DNA of 64,000 nt, from the NCBI GenBank assembly GCA_900759445.1, contig CAAEVH010000016.1:1-64000 (forward strand), written 5' to 3'. How positions within the stretch are numbered: position 1 is the stretch's first letter; each line of letters starts with the position of its first letter. Shown one piece after another: positions 17,538 through 26,130 of the stretch. The translations under genes were made by a program, and so were the position numbers. The notes beneath the pieces were generated by a model. The model made no database searches, had not been told where the DNA came from, and worked only from the letters and a program-made list of their open reading frames with translations. Origin of the DNA: an uncultured Raoultella sp. (GTDB lineage: Bacteria; Pseudomonadota; Gammaproteobacteria; Enterobacterales; Enterobacteriaceae).

Positions 17538-18196
17538 TATTTTTTCCTCGTCATCAAACCAAACAGAGAGAGCAGCACCGGCAAACCCACCGGAGCGAAG
17601 GGAACGGTGGCAAGGGATAGCGCCGCGCCGCTGCAGGCGCGAATTAAGGTGGTGCGATTCTTAAACGCCGGAATGACCAGCGCCAGCAAAATAGCCGGGA
17701 ATACCGCATCCAGACCAATGGTTTCCGGGTCGGGTAACAGCTTGCCGACCATGGCGCCGAGCAGTGCCCCGGCGGGCCAGATCATCGCCACGCCGAGGCC
17801 ACACAGCCAGTAGGCGGCTTTACGCTGTTCCGGCGTTTTTTGCGAGAGCCCGAACACCACGCTCTCATCATTCATAATATGGCAACCCAGCAGGCTGACG
17901 CCGCGTTTGCCGACCAGGTCGCGCACCGTGACGCCGAACGGAATATGACGGGCGTTGACCAGCAGGCCTGCCGCCGCAGCGGCTAGCGGGTTCCCGCCGC
18001 TGGCGATAATGCCGATAAACATAAATTCTGAGGCGCCTGCCAGTACCGAAAGGGAGAGCGCAAACGGAACCCAGACCGGGAAGCCATAGGCTATCGCCAG
18101 CGAACCGTAGGACATGCCGACGATGCCGACTGCCAGGCACACTAACGCTATCGCTTTGATAGTGTCTGCTTTGAGACAGGAGAGGTGCTGCTTCAT
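17537..18196 (-). CDS. azlC: AzlC-family branched-chain amino acid exporter large subunit
   Basis: A 219-residue membrane protein of the AzlC/YgaZ family, which with AzlD exports branched-chain or related amino acids. Hydrophobic helices and the family landmarks GASEFMFIGIIASGGNPLAAAAAGLLVNARHI (split here as GASEFMFIG, GNPLAAAAAG and LLVNARHI) are visible near residues 62-94. A much longer open frame extends upstream to 18547. It is rejected because the ATG at 18196 gives the family length and the extension crosses the divergent regulator and operator region. The 100-bp gap to that regulator carries a palindrome likely to control both. Confidence 0.88.
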   Translation of the reverse strand: MKQHLSCLKADTIKAIALVCLAVGIVGMSYGSLAIAYGFPVWVPFALSLSVLAGASEFMFIGIIASGGNPLAAAAAGLLVNARHIPFGVTVRDLVGKRGVSLLGCHIMNDESVVFGLSQKTPEQRKAAYWLCGLGVAMIWPAGALLGAMVGKLLPDPETIGLDAVFPAILLALVIPAFKNRTTLIRACSGAALSLATVPFAPVGLPVLLSLFGLMTRKK

Positions 18197-18210
18197 ACTA
18201 TTTAGCCATA

Positions 18211-18273
18211 TCGAACGAATTTCCATTATAATGAACGCATCAGTATCGATTTTCAAGACGAACGAATCGTTCG
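18211..18273. promoter_or_regulatory. Divergent azlCD/regulator operator region
   Basis: A perfect palindrome CGAACGA-A-TCGTTCG lies at 18259-18273, and a second half-site TCGAACGAAT at 18211-18220, both inside the 100-bp azlC-regulator gap. A -10-like TATAAT at 18227-18232 lies between them on the plus strand. The repeated CGAACGA unit is the likely operator of the adjacent XRE-type regulator. Confidence 0.7.
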
Positions 18274-18296
18274 ATATAAAAAACGTGGAGCCGTGT

Positions 18297-18845
18297 ATGA
18301 CACAGCCAATTAGCCTGATTGCCAAAAGTCTGGTACGTGAACGTGCACGTACCGGGCTGTCGCTGGCGGAAGTGGCGCGCCGGGCGGGTATTGCTAAATC
18401 AACGTTATCGCAGCTGGAATCGGGCAACGGTAATCCTAGCCTGGAGACCCTGTGGGCCCTCTGCGTCGCGCTGGATATCCCTTTTGCGCAGCTGCTGGAG
18501 CCGCAGGCGCAAAAGACACAGGTATTGCGTCGCGGAGAAGGAACCAAAGTGGTGGCCGAACAGGCCCATTACCAGGCTATTTTGCTGGCGAGTTGTCCGC
18601 CGGGTGCGCGCCGCGATATCTATTTATTACTGACGCAGCCAGGCGCTGACCGAATTTCTCACCCCCATCCACCGGGTTCGGTTGAGCATATTATTATTAC
18701 TCAGGGGCGCGCGCGGGTCGGGTTGACCGAAGCACCGGAAGAGCTAGGTGAAGGAGATTACATCTGCTATCCGGCGGATCAGGAACATGTTTTCCAGGCG
18801 CTGGAACCGGATACCCAGGCGATACTGGTTGCTGAACAAAACTAA
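18297..18845 (+). CDS. XRE-family transcriptional regulator with C-terminal cupin domain
   Basis: The 182-residue product has an N-terminal helix-turn-helix of XRE/Cro type (LAEVARRAGIAKSTLSQLES, about residues 24-43). A C-terminal cupin_2 barrel (about 105-180) includes HPHPPGSVEHIIITQG and GEGDYICYPADQEHVFQ. Such proteins commonly sense a small molecule through the cupin. It is divergent from azlCD, which suggests that it controls them and itself through the CGAACGA palindrome in the gap. The start at 18297 has GTGGAG six bases upstream; a longer frame from 18114 overlaps azlC and is rejected. Confidence 0.9.
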   Translation: MTQPISLIAKSLVRERARTGLSLAEVARRAGIAKSTLSQLESGNGNPSLETLWALCVALDIPFAQLLEPQAQKTQVLRRGEGTKVVAEQAHYQAILLASCPPGARRDIYLLLTQPGADRISHPHPPGSVEHIIITQGRARVGLTEAPEELGEGDYICYPADQEHVFQALEPDTQAILVAEQN

Positions 18846-18940
18846 CGGGATGGCGAGGACACAGGCGCCGTCGCTGTTGCTGGACGCCATCTCCGTATTG
18901 CGGGAAACTAGCCGCATTCTCCGCGAAGACAGGGATACAT

Positions 18941-19936
18941 ATGTCGCTGAAAGCCATTGCTAAAGAACTTGGGATCTCGGTCACCACCGTCAGCCGGGCA
19001 TTAAACGGCTATGATGACGTGTCGCAGGAGACGCGAGCCCGCGTCGAGGCAGAAGCGAAACGCCGCGGCTATCGGCCCAATACCTTTGCCAGGCGTCTTA
19101 AAATGGGCAAAATCGATGCCGTGGGCCTGGTGTTCCCCGTACGTCCGGCTCCGCTGAATAACACGGTGTTTCTCGAGATGGTCGGGGAGATTAGCCATGA
19201 GCTGGCGCGTTATGAAATTGATTTGCTGCTGATCGCGGATGATGAGCAGGCGGATAAACATGGCTATATGCGCATGGTGCAAAGCCGGCGAGTCGATGCG
19301 CTGATCGTGGCGCACACGCTCGATGACGATCCGCGTCTGACGCAGTTGCTCTCCTCCGGGTTCCCGTTCCTCGCTCTTGGCCGCAGCCGCCTGCCGCAGC
19401 CCTACGCCTGGTTTGATTTCGATAATTATGCCGGGACGTACCGCGCGACCCGCCACTTAATCAGCCAGGGCCATCGGCGCATCGCCCTGCTGGGGGAAAA
19501 CAACAGCCAGGCGTTTATCATTCAGCGGCGTAACGGCTACCTGGACGCCTTGCGTGAAGCGGGTCTGTCCGATAGCTGGCTGCGTAGCGTGTCGCCCACC
19601 CGACGCGGCGGATACCAGGCTACGCTGGAGCTATTGCGCCTGCCGGAGCCGCCGACGGCGATCGTCACTGACTGCAATACCCACGGCGACGGCGCGGCGA
19701 TGGCGCTCTCGCAGCTGGGTCGCCTGACCGGCGATAGCCGCGTGTCATTAGTGGTTTATGACGGATTGCCGCAGGACAGCATTATCGATACTCCGGTCGC
19801 TGCGGTGGTTCAGTCCACCCGTCAGGGCGTCGGCCGGCAGATTGCAGAGATGGTCCGGCGGCTGATCGCCGGTGACGATCTCTCCTCTTTACAGGTGCTC
19901 TGGCAACCTGAATTCATCGCTGGCGAAACCGCCTGA
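18941..19936 (+). CDS. rafR: LacI-family raffinose operon repressor RafR
   Basis: A 331-residue LacI/GalR-type repressor. The N-terminal DNA-binding domain begins MSLKAIAKELGISVTTVSRALNG with the hinge near FARRLKMG, followed by a periplasmic-binding-protein-like effector domain (about 60-330). It is placed directly upstream of an alpha-galactosidase and an alpha-galactoside permease, the order of the plasmid-borne raf operon, so RafR is the natural assignment. Two GalR-type palindromes (CCGAAACGTTTCGG type) lie between it and rafA and are its likely operators. Effector identity (raffinose, melibiose or a breakdown product) is inferred from the neighbours. Confidence 0.88.
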   Translation: MSLKAIAKELGISVTTVSRALNGYDDVSQETRARVEAEAKRRGYRPNTFARRLKMGKIDAVGLVFPVRPAPLNNTVFLEMVGEISHELARYEIDLLLIADDEQADKHGYMRMVQSRRVDALIVAHTLDDDPRLTQLLSSGFPFLALGRSRLPQPYAWFDFDNYAGTYRATRHLISQGHRRIALLGENNSQAFIIQRRNGYLDALREAGLSDSWLRSVSPTRRGGYQATLELLRLPEPPTAIVTDCNTHGDGAAMALSQLGRLTGDSRVSLVVYDGLPQDSIIDTPVAAVVQSTRQGVGRQIAEMVRRLIAGDDLSSLQVLWQPEFIAGETA

Positions 19937-19977
19937 TCGTCTTTCTACAACGCTAATTTCTGCACTCGATCACGGAT

Positions 19978-20012
19978 CCGAAACGTTTTGGTTGTTACCC
20001 GAAACGTTTCGG
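19978..20012. promoter_or_regulatory. Tandem RafR operators upstream of rafA
   Basis: CCGAAACGTTTTGG (19978-19991) and the perfect palindrome CCGAAACGTTTCGG (19999-20012) lie 21 bp apart, centre to centre, or two helical turns. This is the expected form for cooperative LacI-family repressor binding over the rafAB promoter. Confidence 0.88.
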
Positions 20013-20049
20013 ATCAACAGTAAGACATTCCTTGTTGTGGAGATGTCTG

Positions 20050-22173
20050 ATGTCTGATTCGATTTTACGTCTGCAAAGCGCCACGGTTGATGTGGTAATC
20101 AAAACCCAGCCGTTCGCCGAAATTATCTACTGGGGGCCGCATTTAGCGCACTTTTCGCCGCAGGATGCTGACACACTTGCTCGCCCGATCGCCAACGGTC
20201 GCCTTGATGTTGACTCGCCGGTCACCTTGATGGCCGAGCTGGGCCACGGGTTGTTCGGCGCGCCGGGAATTGAAGGGCATCGTCAGGGCCTGGATGGTTC
20301 GCCGGTCTTTGTGACTACCGGGATTTTCCACGAGGGGCAGCGCTTAACGCTGACCAGCGAAGACAAGCAGGCCGGTCTGCGTCTGGATAGCGAGATTGAG
20401 CTCGATAGCAGCGGCGTCCTGCGCGTCCGACATGGCTTAACCAATCTTCGCTCGCAGCCCTGGCAGGTCGATCGCCTGGCCGTGACGCTCCCGGTTGCCG
20501 AACGTGCCCGCGAAGTTATGGCGTTCCACGGCCGCTGGATTCGCGAATTTCAGCCGCATCGTCTGACCCTTGAGCACGACAGTTTTGTGCTGGAAAATCG
20601 CCGCGGACGCACCTCCCATGAACATTTCCCGGCGCTGATTACCGGTAGCCCGGCGTTTTGCGAAATGGAGGGAGAGGTCTGGGGCGTGCATCTGGGCTGG
20701 AGCGGCAACCACCGTCTGCGGGCGGAGGTGAAAACCGACGGCCGCCGCTACCTGCAGGCGGAAGCCTTGTATCTGCCGGGCGAAATGGCGCTCGCGGAAG
20801 GGGAAACGCTGTGGACACCCAGCCTCTATGCCAGCTATTCCGCTCAGGGGCTGAACGGTATGAGCCAGCAGTTCCACCGCTATCTGCGTGAGCAGATCAT
20901 TCGTTTTCCGGACAATAAGCCGCGACCGGTGCATCTCAATACCTGGGAAGGGATTTACTTCGACCATGATCCGCAATACATCATGCGCATGGCAGATGAG
21001 GCGGCGGCGCTGGGCGTCGAGCGATTTATCATTGACGACGGCTGGTTTAAAGGGCGCAACGACGACTGGGCGGCGCTCGGCGACTGGTATCTCGATGAGA
21101 AGAAATATCCCAATGGTCTGACGCCGGTGATTGAGCATGTGAAGTCGCTGGGCATGGAGTTTGGCATCTGGGTTGAACCGGAAATGATTAACCCGAACTC
21201 CGATTTATATCGCGCGCATCCTGACTGGGTGCTGGCGCTGCCGGGCTATAAGGCGCTGACCGGACGTCATCAGTATGTTCTGAACCTGAATATCCCTCAG
21301 GCGTTCGATTATCTGCTGGAGCGGATGAGCTGGCTGCTGGGCGAACATGCGGTTGATTACGTGAAGTGGGATATGAACCGCGAGCTGGTGCAGCCGGCGC
21401 ATAACGGCAAAGCGGCGGCCGACGCGCAAACCCGTCAGTTTTATCGCCTGCTGGATACCTTAGTGGCCCGCTTCCCGCAGATCGAGTTTGAATCCTGTTC
21501 TTCCGGCGGCGGACGCATTGATTACGAGGTGCTTAAACGCAGCCACCGCTTCTGGGCTTCAGACAATAACGATGCGCTGGAGCGTAATACCATCCAGCGC
21601 GGCATGAGCTATTTCTTCCCGCCGGAAGTGATGGGGGCCCATATCGGCAACCGTCACTGTCACGCCACCTTCCGCCAGCACAGTATCGCTTTTCGCGGCC
21701 TGACCGCGCTGTTTGGTCATATGGGGCTGGAGCTGGATCCGGTGAGCGCCGATGAACAGGAGCGTGCCGGCTACCGCAAGTATGCGGCGCTGCATAAGCA
21801 GTGGCGCGACGTGATTCACCATGGCGTGCAGTGGCGGCTGGATATGCCGGACACTACCACCCTCGCACACGGCGTGGTCAGCGAAGATAAGGGGCAGGCG
21901 CTGTTTCTGGTGAGCCAACTGGCGATGCCGGATTACAGCCTGATGGCGCCGCTGCGCATCGCGGGCCTGGAGGCGGGGGCGCGGTATCACATTACGCTCC
22001 TTGATCACCCGAATATTCAGATAACGGGGGAGGGCGGCCACACCATGCGCAAGCTGCCGGCGTGGATGACCTCACCGCAGACGGTAAGCGGCGAGTGGTT
22101 GCAACAGGCGGGACTGGCGCTGCCGATTCTCGACCCGGAAAGCGCCATTTTGATTGGTCTGCAACGCGTGTGA
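20050..22173 (+). CDS. rafA: Alpha-galactosidase RafA (GH36)
   Basis: RafA hydrolyses alpha-1,6-galactosides such as raffinose and melibiose in the cytoplasm. The 707-residue length matches tetrameric GH36 enzymes (RafA is about 708). Catalytic landmarks are visible: WEGIYFDHD near residue 300, FIIDDGWFKGRNDDW, the nucleophile motif DYVKWDMNR (Asp in KWD) near 440-448, and SCSSGGGRIDYEVL with the acid/base region SDNNDALER. The ATG at 20050 has GTGGAG upstream; a longer frame from 20032 is not supported. rafB follows after 42 bases. Confidence 0.95.
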   Translation: MSDSILRLQSATVDVVIKTQPFAEIIYWGPHLAHFSPQDADTLARPIANGRLDVDSPVTLMAELGHGLFGAPGIEGHRQGLDGSPVFVTTGIFHEGQRLTLTSEDKQAGLRLDSEIELDSSGVLRVRHGLTNLRSQPWQVDRLAVTLPVAERAREVMAFHGRWIREFQPHRLTLEHDSFVLENRRGRTSHEHFPALITGSPAFCEMEGEVWGVHLGWSGNHRLRAEVKTDGRRYLQAEALYLPGEMALAEGETLWTPSLYASYSAQGLNGMSQQFHRYLREQIIRFPDNKPRPVHLNTWEGIYFDHDPQYIMRMADEAAALGVERFIIDDGWFKGRNDDWAALGDWYLDEKKYPNGLTPVIEHVKSLGMEFGIWVEPEMINPNSDLYRAHPDWVLALPGYKALTGRHQYVLNLNIPQAFDYLLERMSWLLGEHAVDYVKWDMNRELVQPAHNGKAAADAQTRQFYRLLDTLVARFPQIEFESCSSGGGRIDYEVLKRSHRFWASDNNDALERNTIQRGMSYFFPPEVMGAHIGNRHCHATFRQHSIAFRGLTALFGHMGLELDPVSADEQERAGYRKYAALHKQWRDVIHHGVQWRLDMPDTTTLAHGVVSEDKGQALFLVSQLAMPDYSLMAPLRIAGLEAGARYHITLLDHPNIQITGEGGHTMRKLPAWMTSPQTVSGEWLQQAGLALPILDPESAILIGLQRV

Positions 22174-22215
22174 TGGCAATGGGCCGCCCGGCGGCCCTTA
22201 TTGAGGAATATAAAA

Positions 22216-23481
22216 ATGAACCCGACCGCCTGTACCCATAAAAACAACCCTAACTTCTGGATTTTCGGGCTGTTCTTCTTTCTCTACTTTTTCATCATGG
22301 CCACCTGTTTTCCGTTTCTGCCGATCTGGCTATCGGACGTTATCGGACTGAACAAAACCGAGACCGGTATTGTGTTTTCCAGCCTGTCTCTGTTTGCGAT
22401 CTGTTTTCAGCCGGTGCTGGGCGTTATCTCGGATAAGCTGGGGCTAAAGAAGCATCTGATGTGGGTCGTCTCCGTCCTGCTGGTGCTGATTGCGCCGTTC
22501 TTCCTCTACGTGTTTGCTCCGTTATTGAAAACCAATATCTGGGTCGGCGCGTTAAGCGGCGGTGCCTATATCGGCTTTGTGTTTTCCGCGGGCGCCGGGG
22601 CGATGGAGGCGTACATCGAGCGCGTCAGCCGGAATAGCGGGTTTGAGTATGGCAAAGCGCGTACCTTCGGTTGCCTGGGATGGGCGCTGTGCGCGACCAC
22701 GGCAGGCATGTTGTTCAGCGTCAACCCGGAATGGGTTTTCTGGATGGGATCGGTCGCGGCCTTGCTGCTGCTGGTACTGGTGGCGATAGCTAAGCCGCAG
22801 GCCAGTCAGGCGACCCAGGTGCTGGGCTCCCTGGGGGCCAATCGTTCCGCTGTGGATTTGAAAACCGCGGTGCGCATGTTCCGCCAGCGCAAAATGTGGA
22901 TGTTTATTTTGTATGTGGTTGGCGTGGCCTGTGTCTATGACGTGTTCGATCAGCAGTTCGCCACCTTCTTTAAATCCTTCTTTACCACCCCGGAGGCAGG
23001 CACGAGGGCGTTTGGTTTTGCCACCACTGCCGGGGAGATCTGCAATGCTATTATCATGTTCTGCTCACCATGGATTATTAACCGTATCGGCGCCAAAAAT
23101 ACCTTGTTGATTGCCGGGATGGTGATGGCGGCAAGGATGATCGGTTCATCGTTCGCCACGACGGCCGCTGAAGTGGTGGCGCTGAAAATGCTCCATGCGC
23201 TCGAGGTTCCGTTCCTGCTGGTGGGGGCATTTAAATACATCACCGGCGTCTTCGATACTCGCCTGTCGGCGACGATCTACCTGGTCGGTTTTCAGTTTGC
23301 CAAACAGGTGGCGGCGATTTTCCTCTCCGCGTTTGCCGGCAACATGTATGACCGGATTGGCTTCCAGGACACCTATATGATCCTTGGCGGAATAGCGCTG
23401 GTGGTCACGCTTATCTCGGCTATCACATTATCAGGTAAAGCCCCCCAGGGTAGCGTAGAGGGCAAGGCGATGACGACCTGA
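22216..23481 (+). CDS. rafB: Raffinose permease RafB (oligosaccharide:H+ symporter, MFS)
   Basis: A 421-residue LacY-type major facilitator with twelve hydrophobic segments. LacY-like landmarks are the N-terminal FWIFGLFFFLYFFIMATCFP, the loop GVISDKLGLKKHL after helix 2, EAYIERVSR in helix 4 (LacY Glu126/Arg144 region), and VYDVFDQQFA in helix 7. It would import raffinose or related alpha-galactosides with a proton. TGAGGA precedes the ATG at 22216. A terminator follows about 40 bases after the stop, ending the rafAB unit. Confidence 0.93.
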   Translation: MNPTACTHKNNPNFWIFGLFFFLYFFIMATCFPFLPIWLSDVIGLNKTETGIVFSSLSLFAICFQPVLGVISDKLGLKKHLMWVVSVLLVLIAPFFLYVFAPLLKTNIWVGALSGGAYIGFVFSAGAGAMEAYIERVSRNSGFEYGKARTFGCLGWALCATTAGMLFSVNPEWVFWMGSVAALLLLVLVAIAKPQASQATQVLGSLGANRSAVDLKTAVRMFRQRKMWMFILYVVGVACVYDVFDQQFATFFKSFFTTPEAGTRAFGFATTAGEICNAIIMFCSPWIINRIGAKNTLLIAGMVMAARMIGSSFATTAAEVVALKMLHALEVPFLLVGAFKYITGVFDTRLSATIYLVGFQFAKQVAAIFLSAFAGNMYDRIGFQDTYMILGGIALVVTLISAITLSGKAPQGSVEGKAMTT

Positions 23482-23522
23482 TCGTGCAGTTAGCCATAAC
23501 CCGGCGTGGCCGAGCGCCAGGC

Positions 23523-23555
23523 ACGACGCCGCAGTGACCCGCGGCGTCGTTTTTT
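23523..23555 (+). terminator. Terminator of the raf operon
   Basis: A 10-bp perfect stem, ACGACGCCGC with GCGGCGTCGT and loop AGTGACCC, is followed by TTTTTT. It separates rafB from the convergent rhaM. Confidence 0.95.
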
Positions 23556-23575
23556 ATACCCGGTTTCCGGGCGAT

Positions 23576-23890
23576 TCAAGCGAGATAAAACACCTCTTTG
23601 AGCTCCGCGCTCACCGGGCTGTTGTCCGGATTGGCAGGCATCACATCGCGCATATGTTGCCACCAGCGCTGGCAGACATCGGTACTGGCGACTGCATTCC
23701 ACCGCTCCTCAGATTCAATTTCCACCGTGGCGAACAGCAGATTGCGCTCTTTATCGAGATAAATCGCGTAGCGATGCGCGCCCTGTGCTTTGAGTACCGC
23801 CTCCAGCTCCGGCCAGATGGGATTATGGCGACGCTGGTACTCCTCATGCGCGTCGGGATTGACCTGCATGACAAAGGCTTTGCGGATCAT
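23576..23890 (-). CDS. rhaM: L-rhamnose mutarotase
   Basis: RhaM interconverts alpha and beta anomers of L-rhamnose, supplying the form used by the isomerase. The 104-residue length equals E. coli RhaM. The catalytic His region [10 protein letters not shown] (His22) and the conserved WWQHMRDVM are visible. It overlaps the lactaldehyde reductase gene upstream by four bases (ATGA at 23887-23890), so it is the last gene of the long minus-strand rha transcript and convergent with rafB. Confidence 0.96.
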   Translation of the reverse strand: MIRKAFVMQVNPDAHEEYQRRHNPIWPELEAVLKAQGAHRYAIYLDKERNLLFATVEIESEERWNAVASTDVCQRWWQHMRDVMPANPDNSPVSAELKEVFYLA

Positions 23891-25035
23891 AAGGCCTCCA
23901 GATAGAGCTCACGGACCTCATCGCGGCTGGCGCTGCGCGGGTTGCATGGCGCGCAGGGGTCAGCCAGCGCCTTATCCAGCCAGCCTTCGATATCGGCTTT
24001 GGTGACGCCAAGCTGGCTGAAGCCTTGCGGGATTCCGACCCGTTTGCTCAGTGCGCGAATCGCGTTGATGGCTTCTGTGCTGGCGGCTTCATCGCTCAAA
24101 CCGTGGGTGTCCACGCCCATGGCCTGCGCCACGCGGGCAAAGCGAGCGATGGCGTTCGGGCGGTTAAAATTTTCGATGATCGGCAGCAGGATAGCATTGC
24201 ATACGCCATGCGGCAGATTGTGGGTGGCGCCTGGCTGATGCGCCAGCGCATGGACCAACCCCAGTCCGGCGCTGTTAAATGCCATGCCCGCCAGATACTG
24301 GCCGAATGCCATTTGTTCGCGCGCCTCGAGGTTATGCCCGTCCTCAACGGCCTTCGGTAGCCACCGGGATATCAGGCGAATGGCCTCCAGCGCGTTGGCG
24401 TCGGTAAGCGGATGGGCGCCGACGGAAACAAACGCTTCGATGGCGTGGGTCAGAGCGTCCATCCCGGTTGCGGCGGTGATGGATGGCGGAATATCCAGCA
24501 TTACGCTGGCGTCATCCACCGCAATATCCGGGATAATATTCGGATCGATAATCACCTCTTTGACCTGACGCCCGGAGTCGATAATCACCGCGTTGCTGGT
24601 CATCTCTGCCGCGGTACCGGCCGTCGTGTTAATCGCCACCAGCGGTACGCCGGCATTTTTCACCTTGCCGACGCCGGAGTAAGCGGTGGAAGGCGCCGGG
24701 TTAGCGGTGAGGATTTTTACCGCTTTGGCGGTATCGATTGGGCTGCCGCCGCCAAAGGCGATGAGGTAATCGCACCCGGCCTCCCGATACGCCGCATAGC
24801 CTTGTTGTACCAGCGCCTCGGTGGGATTGGGAAAGACCTCGTCAAACAGATGATAAGACAGCTGCTGCTCATCCAGCGCGGCGAACAGGCTGTCCAGCAA
24901 CCCGAGCTTGACCAACTGGCCATCGGTGACGATCAGCGCTTTGCCCCACTGTTTATTCGCTACCAGCTTGACCATATCACCGATAGCGCCCGCGCCGTGG
25001 AGGCTGATTTTGGGAAGTGCCAACATAAAACTCAT
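23887..25035 (-). CDS. Iron-containing alcohol dehydrogenase, probable lactaldehyde reductase (FucO-like)
   Basis: A 382-residue group III alcohol dehydrogenase. The NAD-binding [12 protein letters not shown] is near residue 94, and metal ligands lie in [12 protein letters not shown] (Asp and His) and [18 protein letters not shown] (two His). It should reduce L-lactaldehyde, the product of rhamnulose-1-phosphate aldolase, to 1,2-propanediol under anaerobiosis, as FucO does in E. coli. In K-12 the rhamnose locus lacks such a gene and relies on fucO, so having it here makes the pathway self-contained. Two adjacent ATGs exist (25038, 25035); spacing to AGGAG favours 25035. It overlaps rhaM. Confidence 0.85.
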   Translation of the reverse strand: MSFMLALPKISLHGAGAIGDMVKLVANKQWGKALIVTDGQLVKLGLLDSLFAALDEQQLSYHLFDEVFPNPTEALVQQGYAAYREAGCDYLIAFGGGSPIDTAKAVKILTANPAPSTAYSGVGKVKNAGVPLVAINTTAGTAAEMTSNAVIIDSGRQVKEVIIDPNIIPDIAVDDASVMLDIPPSITAATGMDALTHAIEAFVSVGAHPLTDANALEAIRLISRWLPKAVEDGHNLEAREQMAFGQYLAGMAFNSAGLGLVHALAHQPGATHNLPHGVCNAILLPIIENFNRPNAIARFARVAQAMGVDTHGLSDEAASTEAINAIRALSKRVGIPQGFSQLGVTKADIEGWLDKALADPCAPCNPRSASRDEVRELYLEAL

Positions 25036-25066
25036 CATAATTCTCCTTAATTACCGTGATTTTTAT

Positions 25067-25124
25067 GCCCGGCGGCGCTGCGCTTGCGTGGGCCTGTTCT
25101 CTCGTAGGCGCAGCGCCGTCCGGC
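25067..25124. repeat. REP/BIME element inside the rha operon
   Basis: GCCCGGCGGCGCTGCGC and GCGCAGCGCCGTCCGGC form an imperfect inverted pair, typical of enterobacterial REP sequences, in the gap between the last permease gene and the lactaldehyde reductase gene. It may protect the upstream mRNA from 3' decay. Confidence 0.8.
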
Positions 25125-25125
25125 A

Positions 25126-26130
25126 TTAGATCCGTCTTCGCTGCATCACTCGCCGCGTAATAATTGGCAGCGAGATCACCACAATCAGCATCGCGCCGAT
25201 GATGATTGACATAACAATGCCCGGCACGTTGAGCAGGCTCAGGCCAAAGGTCACCAGCCCCATCAGGAAGGCGGCGATAATCACCCCCACCATGCTGCCG
25301 GAACCACCGAGAATATTGATGCCGCCGAGTACCGCCATCGTCACGACCGCCAGCTCCCAGCCCATCGCCAGGGTCGGGCGGGTGCTGCCAAGTCGGGAGG
25401 TCAGCAGCACGGCGGCTAACCCGGACATCAGCCCGACCAGCGCAAACAGCACCAGGTTGTGGCGCTTCACGTTGATACCGGAAAACCAGGCGCCGGTCGG
25501 GTTATTGCCAATGGCGTAGGTGCGGCGGCCAAAGTTGGTTTTGTGCAGCAGGAAAGTAAAGGCGATGGCGAGAAGAATAAACAGCGCGAACTCGAACGAG
25601 AGCGCGCCCCACACATAGCCCTGGCCGAACCAGGCGAAGCTGTCCGGATAGTGGTTCAGCGCTTTGTCGCCCAGCAGAATGTAGGTCATACCGCGATACA
25701 GGCTCATGGTGCCGATGGTAATGACGATCGACGACAGATTCAGGCGCGTGACCAGCAGGCCGTTAAACAGACCGCACAGCAGACCCACCCCCAGCCCGAC
25801 GACCACCAGCAGCGGCGTATCGAGCCCCGCCGCCGCGCAGAAGCCCATCACCGTTGAGCTCAGCACCATGGTGGAGGCGACCGAGAGGTCGATTTCCCGG
25901 GTAATAATCAACATCGCCATCGGCAGGACCACAATCGCCTTCTCGGTAAAGTTGAAGGTGGCGTCCGACAGATTCCAGATATTGAGGAAGTAGGGCGAGG
26001 CCAGCGCGCAGACCACGAAAACCACCACCGTGACCGCGAGTAAAAATCCTTCCCAGCACAGCAGGCGGCGCAGCGGTGACGGCGCAGGTGCGACGTTGAT
26101 CATCTCTTCCGGGGTCATTATTTTACTCAT
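25126..26130 (-). CDS. Rhamnose ABC transporter permease (second permease)
   Basis: A 334-residue inner-membrane permease of the carbohydrate-uptake CUT2 type (RbsC/XylH/AraH family), with eight to ten hydrophobic segments. The EAA-like loops typical of this family are seen in LGGINILGGSGSMVGVI near residue 270. It overlaps the other permease gene by four bases (ATGA at 26127). In Rhizobium leguminosarum the equivalent is RhaQ. It pairs with the neighbouring permease to form the channel for L-rhamnose; specificity is inferred from its location between rhaD and rhaM. Confidence 0.88.
   Translation of the reverse strand: MSKIMTPEEMINVAPAPSPLRRLLCWEGFLLAVTVVVFVVCALASPYFLNIWNLSDATFNFTEKAIVVLPMAMLIITREIDLSVASTMVLSSTVMGFCAAAGLDTPLLVVVGLGVGLLCGLFNGLLVTRLNLSSIVITIGTMSLYRGMTYILLGDKALNHYPDSFAWFGQGYVWGALSFEFALFILLAIAFTFLLHKTNFGRRTYAIGNNPTGAWFSGINVKRHNLVLFALVGLMSGLAAVLLTSRLGSTRPTLAMGWELAVVTMAVLGGINILGGSGSMVGVIIAAFLMGLVTFGLSLLNVPGIVMSIIIGAMLIVVISLPIITRRVMQRRRI

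Noticed and set aside
18197..18547. N-terminal extension of azlC up to 18547.
   Set aside because: It runs across the divergent operator and into the regulator gene; the start at 18196 gives the family length.
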